DNA from: Phocaeicola oris
GTDB lineage: Bacteria > Bacteroidota > Bacteroidia > Bacteroidales > Bacteroidaceae
Direction: 5' to 3'
NCBI RefSeq assembly: GCF_021295095.1
Contig: NZ_JAJLQX010000002.1
Span: forward strand, 1 to 64,000
Length of the DNA: 64,000 bases
In this document: one piece after another, positions 1 to 7,930 of the stretch
Layout: every line of letters begins with the position of its first letter
Numbering within the stretch: position 1 is the first letter of the stretch
The notes under the pieces: model-generated
What the model was told of the DNA's origin: nothing
Seen by the model: only the letters and a program-made list of their open reading frames with translations
Database searches by the model: none
Made by a program: the position numbers and the translations under genes

Positions 1-1142
1 TTAAGATGGGTATAAACACAACGGGGCAGGCAGGGTAGGGCACTAATGGTGTGTTCGGTAATATCATCCTGTGACTCAGTGTTTTCTGAAAAATTTTCAT
101 TCTTTTCAGGTTCCGAAAACAGCATAGCGGAACCTGTGGAACCTATGGAACCTACGTGTTCATTAAATTTACCATTCACATAGCCATATCCCGACCGTAT
201 TTTCTTCCTTATCTCGGCAGTTCCGCAAGTCTCGTCCGCCCGCTGTTGTACCTTTCCGATGAGTAATTCCAACTCCCCGGCAGTCATCCCCTTAAATCGG
301 GCTGCCCTTCCTATGGCTAACAGCCAAGCATTCCGCTGTCCTTTCCGGTAAGCGAACTTCGCCTCAAATTCGGAAAGGAAGGTATCGATCATGCCGTTTG
401 CCGGTGGTATGGGCCGATACTGCGCTGTGGGCGGAATGGCTCCTATCACCGGTATCTCGTCCATCTTTTCCCCTTCACTCCTCCAGTCGAAACACACCGT
501 ATCCTCTCGATAGAACGCGCTTGGGTCGTGCGACGTGAAACTGAGCCGTGTAGGGTCGCTGCACTGCTTATCGCACTCAAAGCCGAGCAGTTGCCCGATG
601 TGTCGCCGCGCAATCTTGTTCGCCACACGGAACTCGTCTATGCTGCGGGCATCTATGCGCGCCACCGCTTTCAGTCCCTCGCCCGACACGCTCACCCATC
701 CGGCTTTCACCCAAGGCAGTTCCTTCAGCTTTTCCATAAACTCGTTCGTCCGGTCGCCGCAGTGGTCAATATCGATGATGGTCATGCCGGTAAGCGTCAT
801 CATCTTCTCCATCCGGTGCGGTCCGTCGCAGAAGCCCGCCGGAACGAAAGCCGGCAGATTGTCTTTCACTTTCTTCGCCTCGGCTTCCTTCCCTTCTGCC
901 ATCAGTCGGCGATAGTTCTCCGTCGCCTGCTTGTAACGCGTTGACATAATGTCGGCCACAAACTGCCCGATGGTGGTCTTCGTGCAGTACGTGTCGCGCA
1001 TGGATCGGTAGAACGAGCAGTCTGCGCTGAACGGCATCTCCTCTGCCTTTCGCTGTTCTTCACTTCGGGAATTTACCTTCCCGTTCTTTTTCTCTTTGTC
1101 TTGCCCATCGGCAAGATTCGTTTTTTTAGTTAAGTCAAACAT
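1..1142 (-). CDS. VirE_N / BT4734-like protein, C-terminus beyond window
   Basis: The reading frame stays open from the ATG at 1142 (protein begins MFDLTKKTNLADG) to the window edge, giving about 380 residues without a stop. Residues about 60-230 fit the VirE N-terminal/BT4734-like domain, including a hydrophobic strand followed by DIDHCGD and the segment WVSVSGEGLKAVARI; these resemble a primase-like fold. The last visible residues (ALPCLPRCVYTHL) look like the junction to the DUF3987/VirE helicase-like half. In Bacteroides such genes sit beside DUF4248 and HU/amidase genes at capsule loci; their function is unknown, probably descended from a mobile-element replication protein. Family call is confident, function is not. 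Confidence 0.8.
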   Translation of the reverse strand, partial: MFDLTKKTNLADGQDKEKKNGKVNSRSEEQRKAEEMPFSADCSFYRSMRDTYCTKTTIGQFVADIMSTRYKQATENYRRLMAEGKEAEAKKVKDNLPAFVPAGFCDGPHRMEKMMTLTGMTIIDIDHCGDRTNEFMEKLKELPWVKAGWVSVSGEGLKAVARIDARSIDEFRVANKIARRHIGQLLGFECDKQCSDPTRLSFTSHDPSAFYREDTVCFDWRSEGEKMDEIPVIGAIPPTAQYRPIPPANGMIDTFLSEFEAKFAYRKGQRNAWLLAIGRAARFKGMTAGELELLIGKVQQRADETCGTAEIRKKIRSGYGYVNGKFNEHVGSIGSTGSAMLFSEPEKNENFSENTESQDDITEHTISALPCLPRCVYTHL

Positions 1143-1221
1143 AAAAAACAATTTAAAATTAAACATATAAATAATACGGGGTCGCTTATGACCCGCGTCC
1201 TCATTCATTATTCCCCCCCCC

Positions 1222-1310
1222 GAACCGATACGTATCTGTTGCCGGAATCATGCTGATGAGTTGAGCAACTCACGCTGATGAACAGTCCGGTTCACGCTGA
1301 TGAATGGCGC
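1222..1310. repeat. Dispersed 22-bp-unit repeat family, copy A
   Basis: This spacer contains degenerate copies of a short unit also found near 30.6, 42.7, 54.6 and 60.5 kb. Recognisable pieces are GATACGTATC, TGATGAGTTGAGCAACTC and two CACGCTGATGAA units. It is the most diverged of the five loci, with CACGCTGATG in place of CATACGCATG. A run of nine C residues (1213-1221) precedes it. Confidence 0.55.
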
Positions 1311-1344
1311 GATTGACACGGATGGAAATTCGGAGTCGGCGGCA

Positions 1345-1566
1345 TCACGGTTCGCCCAAATACTTATATAATATGCTCACCTGCTTGGGCGTGAACGATC
1401 GCTGCGCGGTTGAATATCCGGCTTTCAGCATTTCGGCGTGGAGTTCCTTATTATACAGAATCCATCGTCTCAGAATTTTCAGCGCGCTGTTCACGGGGCT
1501 TTCGGGATTATACCTGAGTGCCATTTCCGATTTTCGCACAGCAGCGCGAACGGTTTGTTTTTCCAT
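1345..1566 (-). CDS. DUF4248 family protein
   Basis: A 73-residue basic protein beginning MEKQTVRAAVRKSEMAL and ending SILYKYLGEP. This pattern (conserved start, RYNPESP-like centre, C-terminal FTPKQVSILYKYLGEP) is the DUF4248 family, found almost only in Bacteroidales next to VirE_N-type genes. It probably folds as a small helical, possibly nucleic-acid-binding domain, but no role is known. The 105-bp segment immediately upstream (1586-1690) carries its presumed promoter and is duplicated beyond the restriction genes at 3692. Confidence 0.8.
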   Translation of the reverse strand: MEKQTVRAAVRKSEMALRYNPESPVNSALKILRRWILYNKELHAEMLKAGYSTAQRSFTPKQVSILYKYLGEP

Positions 1567-1585
1567 GATAAAATCGCTTTATAAT

Positions 1586-1690
1586 TACCATGTAAAGATA
1601 GTGAAAATCAATGAATTAAGCAAATAAAATGGGATGGATTCAGGGGTAGTTTCGGAGGGATAAAACAGTATAAAAACGGAGTGTGGAGAG
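1586..1690. repeat. 105-bp direct repeat, left copy, flanking restriction module 1
   Basis: Identical to 3692-3796 except for two substitutions (1597 G/T and one in the ATTCAGGGG/ATTCAAGGG segment). The pair encloses the methylase and HNH genes. It covers the region directly upstream of DUF4248, including a minus-strand TATCTTTA -7-like box. Confidence 0.95.
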
Positions 1691-1893
1691 AGGGATAAAA
1701 TTACTAATAAAAACATATTCTATATTAGTATCTCAAGAATAAAGGAGTTATATTTATATTTTGAAAATAAACTAAGTCTGCTTTATGAATATAGTAAAAT
1801 AAGAGTAGCTATATATGACAAAATTACTACTGACATTGTCATATTTTTAAAATTTATTAACAATATAACATCTATTGTACACACTAAACTTTG

Positions 1894-1901
1894 TATATTT
1901 G
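1894..1901 (+). promoter_or_regulatory. Putative -7 promoter box for the methylase
   Basis: TATATTTG matches the Bacteroidetes -7 consensus TAnnTTTG and lies 117 bases before the methylase start. A TTG occurs upstream but at shorter than ideal spacing (16). A short palindrome TGACATTGTCA at 1831-1841 lies further upstream and could be an operator. The 1691-2017 interval is very AT-rich and holds no other gene that I can see. Confidence 0.45.
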
Positions 1902-2017
1902 TAATATATATATTGCTGTTTAATTAGCGTAGAGAATCATGCTTGATTGAAACAAATCATCAGACAAAAACAGTGATTTCTTCCAATAGATTTACAACAT
2001 AATCTAAACGAAACGAA

Positions 2018-2920
2018 ATGAATGGTAGTGTTCCTCATATAGTTCAATATCAAGGTTCTAAGAGAAATTTAGCACCTCAGATACTGCCGTATTTTCCTCA
2101 AAGTTTTAATCGGCTTATAGAACCTTTTGCCGGTATGGCGGCAATAACGATAGCAGTTTCAAGACTGAATAAAGCTCAGTCGTATTATTTAAACGACCTC
2201 AATACACCTCTCGTTAGCGTATTAGAGGAAGCTATTAACAACCCACAACGCCTACTTGATGACTACACAAGAGTATGGAGTGAACAGTTGACTTTTGAAG
2301 AAGGTAGTGTTGCGCATTATTATAAAGTGCGTGATGACTTTAATGGTGGTAATCAATGTGCTGCCAATATGTTGTATCTTTTAGCCCGTTGTGTAAAGGG
2401 CTCTGTCAGATATAGTGGCAATGGACAGTTTAATCAATCTCCGGACAAAAGACGTAAAGGTGTTTCTCCGGCCAACTTATCAAAGAATATCTTTCCAATT
2501 TCAAGCTACTTGAAAAATAGAACAGAGTTCTCTTCGATAGATTATCGAGAAGTTCTGGAAACGGCTCAACGTGGCGATATTGTGTATATGGATCCTCCGT
2601 ATCAAGGTGTTTGCGCTACAAGAGACAGTCGCTATTTTTCAGGCATTGATTTCAATGGTTTTGTAGAAAGCTTAGAAGACCTAAATAGAAGAGGTATTGA
2701 CTATATCATTAGTTATGATGGAAGTTGCGGGGAAAAACAGTATGGTAACGATTTGCCTGACGATTTAGGACTGAGAAAAGTGATGCTCAATGCAGGCCTT
2801 TCAAGTCAGTCTCTTTTACTTGGGAAGAAAGAAGTTACATTGGAGGCTTTATATCTGAGCGCAAATCTTCAAGATCGTGTACAACCCATTGCTCAAAATC
2901 AATTATTATTTGCACAATGA
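2018..2920 (+). CDS. D12-class DNA adenine N6-methyltransferase (restriction module 1)
   Basis: Transfers a methyl group from S-adenosylmethionine to N6 of adenine in DNA. Near the N-terminus QYQGSKRNLAPQI and EPFAGMAAITIAV form the SAM-binding motifs, and IVYMDPPYQGV near residue 190 is the catalytic DPPY motif. This order is that of the Dam/DpnM (alpha) group. The segment RYSGNGQFNQSPDKRRKG resembles the corresponding Dam region but lacks the VPFG part, so GATC specificity is not implied. The stop overlaps the next start (ATGA at 2917), indicating coupled translation with the HNH gene. The module is bracketed by a 105-bp duplication. The target site cannot be read from sequence. Confidence 0.9.
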   Translation: MNGSVPHIVQYQGSKRNLAPQILPYFPQSFNRLIEPFAGMAAITIAVSRLNKAQSYYLNDLNTPLVSVLEEAINNPQRLLDDYTRVWSEQLTFEEGSVAHYYKVRDDFNGGNQCAANMLYLLARCVKGSVRYSGNGQFNQSPDKRRKGVSPANLSKNIFPISSYLKNRTEFSSIDYREVLETAQRGDIVYMDPPYQGVCATRDSRYFSGIDFNGFVESLEDLNRRGIDYIISYDGSCGEKQYGNDLPDDLGLRKVMLNAGLSSQSLLLGKKEVTLEALYLSANLQDRVQPIAQNQLLFAQ

Positions 2921-3644
2921 AATATTCAAAGGAAATACTCGAAAAGCTTAACTCGATAACAGATAAACGCCCCGCAACAGTCATACAACATATTTTAAAG
3001 CATGGCTTTATTACCACAGAAGAACTAGAAAATAAATACGGATACAAACATGCACCAAGAGCGGCAAGAGACGTAAGAGAACGCGGAGTTAAAACCTTGT
3101 TACCTATAATGTAAAGAGTAGTGAGGGAAAAAGAATGGGTGCCTATAAATTCGGAGACCCAGTTTTTTCTGACAACAAAATATCTAAAGTTGCAGGTAGG
3201 ACAGTGCTTTCTGAAGCATTAAAGAAGGCATTAATTGATAAGCATGGTTCGGTCTGTTTTATTTATTTACAGTCAATGGAAGAAAGACTGTTGCAAGTTG
3301 ACCATCGAGTTCCTTATGAGATAGGTGGCGAACAAGATGAAAGCAATATTGATTGCTACATGCTATTGAGCCCTTCAGCGAACAGAGCAAAATCTTGGAC
3401 ATGTGAGCATTGCCCTAACTGGACAACAAAGGATGTTGAATTCTGCGAAAATTGCTTTTGGGCTCATCCCGAGAACTATACTCATATTGCCGGAAACAAC
3501 GAACGAAAGATAGTTATTACTTTTACTGACAATGAAATTGACGATTATGAACAGTTGATAAATTTAGTTGGTATAGATAATGCTGAACAAACAATAAAAG
3601 ATTTGGTAACGTCTTTCATAAATGACCATACTAATGAAGACTAA
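2917..3644 (+). pseudogene. HNH restriction endonuclease, frameshifted
   Basis: Two pieces in different frames make one protein. Piece one (2917-3114, 65 aa) is a winged-helix-like start ending RAARDVRERGVK. Piece two (start 3135, 169 aa) has the HNH signature LLQVDHRVPYEIGG, then SANRAKSW and two CxxC pairs (CEHC, CENC) that likely bind zinc. Reading -1 at the AAAA run around 3090-3094 joins them as GVKNLVTYNVKSSEGK before GAYKFGDP, with no stop, giving about 241 residues. The partner of the upstream methylase, it should cut the same site. The lesion would inactivate it unless a programmed shift or sequencing error is involved; the methylase remains intact. Confidence 0.75.
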
Positions 3645-3691
3645 TGTGCACCAGCCCTACTACATATTTATAAGAAAAATGGGTACTTTCA

Positions 3692-3796
3692 TACCATGTA
3701 AATATAGTGAAAATCAATGAATTAAGCAAATAAAATGGGATGGATTCAAGGGTAGTTTCGGAGGGATAAAACAGTATAAAAACGGAGTGTGGAGAG
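3692..3796. repeat. 105-bp direct repeat, right copy, flanking restriction module 1
   Basis: Partner of 1586-1690, 103 of 105 positions identical by hand alignment. It lies 47 bases after the HNH stop codon. The pair with 2.0 kb between them looks like a target duplication produced when the restriction module entered next to DUF4248. Confidence 0.95.
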
Positions 3797-3816
3797 GTAG
3801 GAGAACTAAATAAAAA

Positions 3817-3936
3817 ATGGTAAATAAAAACTATGTAAATATGTATAAAAGAAAGTTTGTGCCATGGCATCGTGGTTGGTATGATCCTTCTTGGTATGAT
3901 AAATTTGATATGGATACTATCTTAAAAACAAGTTGA
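3817..3936 (+). CDS. Hypothetical 39-aa aromatic-rich peptide
   Basis: ATG at 3817 opens a short frame ending TGA at 3934-3936. The peptide contains KFVPWHRGWYDPSWYDKFD, unusually rich in Trp, Tyr and Asp, which is not what random AT-rich sequence would give. No family recognised. It begins 20 bases after the right duplication copy and is followed by a further apparent coding remnant. It could be a degraded 5' end of a gene interrupted here. Confidence 0.3.
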   Translation: MVNKNYVNMYKRKFVPWHRGWYDPSWYDKFDMDTILKTS

Positions 3937-3942
3937 CAATAA

Positions 3943-4056
3943 ACTCTTATTGATTCCGGTACCGATGGTCAAACCGGAGGAAGCTCAGGTGTTACAACAA
4001 TCAAATTTGAATCTCATAAGGTAATGAGCCACCTTAGTTCAAACAGTGTTCTTTGA
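3943..4056 (+). other. Possible C-terminal coding remnant
   Basis: A frame without a start codon reads DSGTDGQTGGSSGVTTIKF and ends with TGA at 4054-4056. The Gly/Ser/Thr-rich composition resembles the low-complexity tails of some Bacteroides DNA-binding or surface proteins. There is no intact gene between 3645 and 4092; the rest of the interval is AT-rich and unremarkable. Confidence 0.25.
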
Positions 4057-4092
4057 TTCCACATCATATTTGCTTTGCCATAATCTATAAAA

Positions 4093-5487
4093 TTAAATAG
4101 TAGTCAATGAACTTAAATCAACATCAGGAATGATAACTTCCGCAAGCTTTTCTTCAACAAGAAATCCCATATAAAGCGGAATGGTAAGTACCTCACCCTC
4201 ACGCCCTACATTATATTGCCCCAGCTTAATTGCACTATTGACATGATACACATCTTTGTTTTTAAGAACCGTAATCATACTTTTTGCCTTACCTGTCCTT
4301 GCTTTAACTTCAAGGATAACGCATTCACCCTTGAACCTTACCAAGAAGTCCAATTCCAGACCGCTATCCTTATGAAAATAGTATAGTTTTTGCCCGGACT
4401 TACACAGAAAATCAGCCATCAGATTCTCAAAGATGGCACCCTTGCATCCAAGAAGATTCCCCTTCAAAATATCTGCCTGTGTACCGTAATCAAGCATCGC
4501 CATAAGCACACCTATATCAGTAGTATATACCTTGAAGCACTCTTTGATGGAATTGCCCTCTAACGGCAGTTCCGTAATTTTTGTGTTATAACATCTACGA
4601 ACGATTCCTGCATCCTCTAACCATTGGATGCTACCGATGTATTGTGAAGCCCTTCCCCCTTTTTTGACTGTGGAATACTGGAATTTCTTATTCTCCTTAG
4701 CCAATTGTTTCGGGATAGACTCAAAACATTCTCGGATATGTGGTTTGTCCGCGTCATCCGCGTATTTCACCATATCCTCTTCATATCCTGCAATAAGATT
4801 ACGCTGCGCCTTATATATAAGTTCGATGTTCTTCGTTTCAAGGAAACAATTCACTACTTCCGGCAGACCTCCTACAATGACATATCTGTACAGTAGTTCC
4901 ATCATTGCCTTGTGAATTCCCTCCGGAACGGCTTTTTCGTTCTCAAAGCAAGAGTTGACGGAATCAATGACCGCGTCACTAATCCCGTTTGCCCATAAAA
5001 ACTCCTCAAAGTCTAATGGATACATATCAATCACGGTCTCATACCCTACAGGAACAGAATCTTGCCCTTCCTCCTCGTCTTTTTTCTTTCTACTCTTGCC
5101 GTAGCCTTTCCCCCCTAAAAGAGAGCCTGTGGCAATGACATCAAAGCGACCATCTATGTAAAATGACTTCAAAGCAGTCCTCGCCTCCTTGCACTCCTGA
5201 ATTTCGTCAAGGATAATACAGGTTTTTCCACTGATGAAACGACTACCCGGAATCAAAGCCGAGAGGTTGAGAATAATGGTATCAACATCTATATTGCCAT
5301 CAAAGGCAGACTTCTTGTCCGGTTCAAGAATGAAGTTCATATAAACCACACTCTCATAATTCCCTTCTGCGAATTTCCGAACAATATACGTCTTCCCACA
5401 TTGGCGAATACCTTTTATCACAAGAGGCTTTCTGTCCTCAGACTTCATCCATTTGTTTAAATATGTTTCTATTTTTCTTTTGAGCAT
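4093..5487 (-). CDS. AAA family ATPase with DUF4143 domain
   Basis: A 464-residue protein. Residues 20-35 carry the P-loop (VIKGIRQCGKTYIVRKF), CIILDEIQECKEA is Walker B, and DVIATGSLLGG is the sensor segment of the AAA_14 family. The C-terminal DUF4143 part contains GLELDFLV followed by CVILEVKART, an E/D...EVK arrangement resembling a PD-(D/E)XK nuclease core. These ATPases are very common in gut Bacteroidales and archaea, often in several copies beside mobile or defence genes; the function is unknown. Nearest neighbours are the AbiE pair (same strand) and a restriction module. Its upstream region contains a phased array of near-identical sites (5508-5640). Confidence 0.85.
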   Translation of the reverse strand: MLKRKIETYLNKWMKSEDRKPLVIKGIRQCGKTYIVRKFAEGNYESVVYMNFILEPDKKSAFDGNIDVDTIILNLSALIPGSRFISGKTCIILDEIQECKEARTALKSFYIDGRFDVIATGSLLGGKGYGKSRKKKDEEEGQDSVPVGYETVIDMYPLDFEEFLWANGISDAVIDSVNSCFENEKAVPEGIHKAMMELLYRYVIVGGLPEVVNCFLETKNIELIYKAQRNLIAGYEEDMVKYADDADKPHIRECFESIPKQLAKENKKFQYSTVKKGGRASQYIGSIQWLEDAGIVRRCYNTKITELPLEGNSIKECFKVYTTDIGVLMAMLDYGTQADILKGNLLGCKGAIFENLMADFLCKSGQKLYYFHKDSGLELDFLVRFKGECVILEVKARTGKAKSMITVLKNKDVYHVNSAIKLGQYNVGREGEVLTIPLYMGFLVEEKLAEVIIPDVDLSSLTTI

Positions 5488-5507
5488 AGTATGAGTTTAT
5501 TCTTTCA

Positions 5508-5640
5508 AACGCAAAAATACATTTTTCCAAGCGAATAAACAAGTATAATTACACTTTTTAGAACGAATAAGCTATATATAACTACATTTTTTCAAGCGAA
5601 TATCCGTGCAAATAGCACACTTTTCCAAGCGAGTTAGCTA
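5508..5640 (-). repeat. 33-bp phased sites upstream of the AAA ATPase gene
   Basis: On the minus strand the element TTCGCTTGGAAAA-type followed by TGTA occurs around 5628, 5595, 5562 and 5530, with successive spacings of 33, 33 and 32 bases, plus a weaker half site (CGTTTGAAAG) near 5508. Each unit is followed by an AT-rich stretch resembling a -7 region. The copy nearest the gene forms the promoter. Three helical turns between sites suggests cooperative binding of a regulator on one face of the DNA. The remaining part of this intergenic region (5641-5913) shows nothing I can name. Confidence 0.6.
5512..5543 (-). promoter_or_regulatory. Bacteroidetes promoter of the AAA ATPase gene
   Basis: Reading the minus strand, CTTG (5543-5540) is followed after 20 bases by TATTTTTG (5519-5512), a full match to the -7 consensus TAnnTTTG. 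The ATPase start codon is 25 bases downstream. The -33 region lies within the repeated 33-bp sites, so a protein bound there would compete with or assist RNA polymerase. Confidence 0.6.
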
Positions 5641-5913
5641 TTTCACGGACTAAAAAACACACTGCCCAATCACAGAAACACCTCTCCCGGATGTGTCGAA
5701 TAATAACCATAACCTAAACTTGCCATATTCAATTCTATTTATAATGGTTCGATAATTCCAAGATGTTGCAAATGGTAATGTATCGAAAACAAAAGTAACT
5801 TCAAAACGCACCAGTCAGCATAAAAGTGTTTTTAATATTGATGTATAGTTCCCCTGACAGGAACCTAACATCATTCTTTTCAATTCTTATCCTCAACCTT
5901 TCGGCAGCTCACC

Positions 5914-6969
5914 TTATTGATCTTCTCGAAATTTAGCTTCTAACGACAGGATTCTTTTCTTTAGCTGCTCAAAACTCAATGGATTCTCGTTATAAATGAA
6001 GGATTCTATCATCGCTTTATAATCATCTCGGAACAGGCTTTCTGTCTCTCCTGTAGGCCAGATTTTAATGTTTTCCCGCTTGTCAGAGTCATAATCTACC
6101 GAACTGACATGATAGAATTTCTTGCGGTGTTCTATTATGCTTTTATAAAGTTCCGCATCGTTTATCGCTGTTTCAGAATAGGTATCCATAAGCCTCTCCA
6201 AGTCATATAAATGGCGGCTCATTCTTTCGCTTCTGGGTGATTTCTTCTGATATTCTTCGTTGAGCAGTAAAGCCTTTTCCAAAAAAGTCCGGATAGGTAG
6301 AACCATGGGAATTACGCATTTTGTAGCATCATCTACATCGTTGAAAGTATCATAAATCAAAGAAGTTAATGCTCGATTTTCAAAGGGTTCATCCATAGAC
6401 ATACAGCTGATTTCGATTTTGACCTTGGGCTGAACATATTCATTCTTCTCATCTAAGATGCTGGGATAGACAATGTTTAGTACCACAGGATCACGGTCTG
6501 TGTCAATGGGAATCTCAATACCGCCTTGCATGACGCTTTTAACATTCTCTACATAGAAGTCTTTAGCTCCTATGTTTATAAGCTGCTCCTTTAGCTTGGG
6601 AGAGAGTTTCTCAAAAATAACTTTTCTCGATGCTTTCCGCAAACTTTTCAACTGATTGTTGTTCTCACACTTGGCAAAGGGATACAATTTTTGCTTCTCT
6701 TCCGTTTCTGTAAACCATTTCCTGCTAAGAGAGATGTCAATATCTTCACTAAACCTTTGCAAGTCAATATTCTCCCATTTCCCTTTAGACAGGCTTGTCC
6801 CACCTTTAAAAAATAGGAACTTCGAGAATGATGTAGAGAAGAGTGCTTTAAGAGTTATCGTTACCCACCAGTCTTTCTCTATAGCCAAGTCCTCAATATT
6901 TGTTTTCTCAGCCGTTTTCTGTACGATGGCGATACGCTCATCTATTGTCTTATCTTGCCAAATGCTCAT
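5914..6969 (-). CDS. abiEii: AbiEii/AbiGii family nucleotidyltransferase toxin
   Basis: A 351-residue protein with the nucleotidyltransferase core of the type IV abortive-infection toxin AbiEii: KFLFFKGGTSLSKGK (motif I) at about residues 52-66 and RFSEDIDISLSRKW (metal-binding acidic pair) near residue 78. Family members transfer nucleotides (shown for tRNA in the related MenT/AbiEii enzymes) and stop growth during phage infection. The start overlaps the upstream antitoxin gene by 20 bases (6950-6969), as expected for a toxin-antitoxin pair. It is full length with key residues present, so it is probably functional. Confidence 0.88.
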   Translation of the reverse strand: MSIWQDKTIDERIAIVQKTAEKTNIEDLAIEKDWWVTITLKALFSTSFSKFLFFKGGTSLSKGKWENIDLQRFSEDIDISLSRKWFTETEEKQKLYPFAKCENNNQLKSLRKASRKVIFEKLSPKLKEQLINIGAKDFYVENVKSVMQGGIEIPIDTDRDPVVLNIVYPSILDEKNEYVQPKVKIEISCMSMDEPFENRALTSLIYDTFNDVDDATKCVIPMVLPIRTFLEKALLLNEEYQKKSPRSERMSRHLYDLERLMDTYSETAINDAELYKSIIEHRKKFYHVSSVDYDSDKRENIKIWPTGETESLFRDDYKAMIESFIYNENPLSFEQLKKRILSLEAKFREDQ

Positions 6970-7561
6970 ATTTCTCTATTATTGGTTTTATGTATTTACG
7001 AATCCAGACGGGTGCTGTGGCTAAATCTGTTTTAATCTGTTGTTTCTCGGTAGAGTCAGAGATAATCTTCTCTATTCTATTCGTATCAGCAGTGGTTATG
7101 TTCGACCTTCCCTTTGCTTTTAGTGCTAAAACAAGCAGTGGCATCAACCGACTATTATACGAATATGCACTGGGAGCCCTGTGCTTCAACCTTATTTTCT
7201 TGTTCCCTATAGTTATAGTCCTTGGTGATCCTGTTGTCAGATAGATGGCCTTCATGGGAACCTGCGTAGACAAGCCAAGAGCGTTCAACGCATATTCTCC
7301 TGTTGGTAGAATCTCTGCATTTTCGTGTTTAGCAATCAGGCTTACAATTTTTTCAGCTGAAGGATATACATTGCCATAGTTGGTTACTATCGGCTTATAG
7401 TATATGCCTTTTGCAAGGCGTTCGAGAACGCCAAAGTCTTTCATCATCGATAATAACTTACTAACATATTCATTATCGAACTCCGCAAAGTCGTTGACAA
7501 AGAAAACCGTCCCTGGTTCTGCCTCGTCTATCCGTTGTTTTATCTGTTCTTGAATCGTCAT
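6950..7561 (-). CDS. abiEi: AbiEi-type antitoxin / transcriptional regulator (DUF6088 family)
   Basis: A 203-residue protein: residues 1-55 form a winged-helix (VSKLLSMMKDFGVLERLAKGIYYKP), followed by the AbiEi C-terminal region (ALNALGLSTQVPMKAIYLTTG). In type IV systems the antitoxin neutralises the toxin without direct binding and represses its own promoter by binding repeats upstream. The gene directly precedes abiEii with overlapping ends. The start codon coincides with the edge of a 44-bp segment (7561-7604) that is repeated at 7670-7713, a plausible operator or promoter duplication. Confidence 0.85.
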   Translation of the reverse strand: MTIQEQIKQRIDEAEPGTVFFVNDFAEFDNEYVSKLLSMMKDFGVLERLAKGIYYKPIVTNYGNVYPSAEKIVSLIAKHENAEILPTGEYALNALGLSTQVPMKAIYLTTGSPRTITIGNKKIRLKHRAPSAYSYNSRLMPLLVLALKAKGRSNITTADTNRIEKIISDSTEKQQIKTDLATAPVWIRKYIKPIIEKYEHLAR

Positions 7562-7604
7562 ATTAACATATTTTAGTCGGCAACTTCTGCAAAGTTATGG
7601 AAAA
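7561..7604. repeat. 44-bp direct repeat, copy next to abiEi start
   Basis: Matches 7670-7713 at 43 of 44 positions (CGG versus CGA). On the minus strand it contains TAACTTTG (7597-7590), a -7 box for the AbiE operon, giving a leader of about 25 bases. Because it is the promoter-proximal segment that is doubled, it may be an autoregulatory operator, or the scar of an insertion event. Confidence 0.85.
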
Positions 7605-7669
7605 TAGTTCGTCTCTTGTAACAAAACATCCAATTTTTTTTAATGATTGGAGATAAACATGATGTCAAA

Positions 7670-7713
7670 TATTAACATATTTTAGTCGACAACTTCTGCA
7701 AAGTTATGGAAAA
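7670..7713. repeat. 44-bp direct repeat, distal copy
   Basis: Second copy of 7561-7604, 65 bases further upstream of the AbiE operon and at the 3' side of the HigB-like remnant. It also carries TAACTTTG on the minus strand (7706-7699), so two tandem -7 boxes precede abiEi. Confidence 0.85.
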
Positions 7714-7799
7714 GTAATCCGTAAGAAAAGAGGTATAAAGGCTTTATAAGACATTGCAGTAACATTTACAGACATATCCTTGACCCCATATTGTGTTAC

Positions 7800-7930
7800 C
7801 AACGATTCCATCAGGTTCAGAACGTTGATGTACTTTCGCACAATCTGTGGCTGGAAACGATATTTCTTGTCTTTGGCTTTACCTTCATAAAACAATCCCG
7901 TAAATAGTCTTGTTCAAAAGTTATTTCCAT
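7800..7930 (-). pseudogene. HigB/RelE-like toxin remnant
   Basis: From ATG at 7930 the minus strand reads MEITFEQDYLRD, then a one-base loss near 7900 shifts the frame to FYEGKAKDKKYRFQPQIVRKY. Together these match the N-terminal 30-40 residues of the Bacteroides HigB-type plasmid-maintenance toxins (usual length about 105). The C-terminal RNase part is not recognisable and no antitoxin gene follows. It is thus a truncated relic, cut off where the 44-bp repeat and AbiE operon begin. Confidence 0.6.

Noticed and set aside
528-944. Plus-strand open frames of 138 and 126 codons
   Set aside because: They are antisense to the well-supported VirE_N-like gene and lack any domain signal.
1304-1627. 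107-codon plus-strand frame
   Set aside because: Antisense to DUF4248 and extends into the direct repeat; composition is not protein-like.
2018-2920. Calling this methylase Dam (GATC)
   Set aside because: The region corresponding to the Dam recognition segment differs, and a DpnI-like enzyme in the same genome makes GATC methylation unlikely.
1586-3796. Composite transposon or insertion sequence explanation for module 1
   Set aside because: The 105-bp repeats contain no transposase and no inverted ends, and no short target duplication surrounds them.
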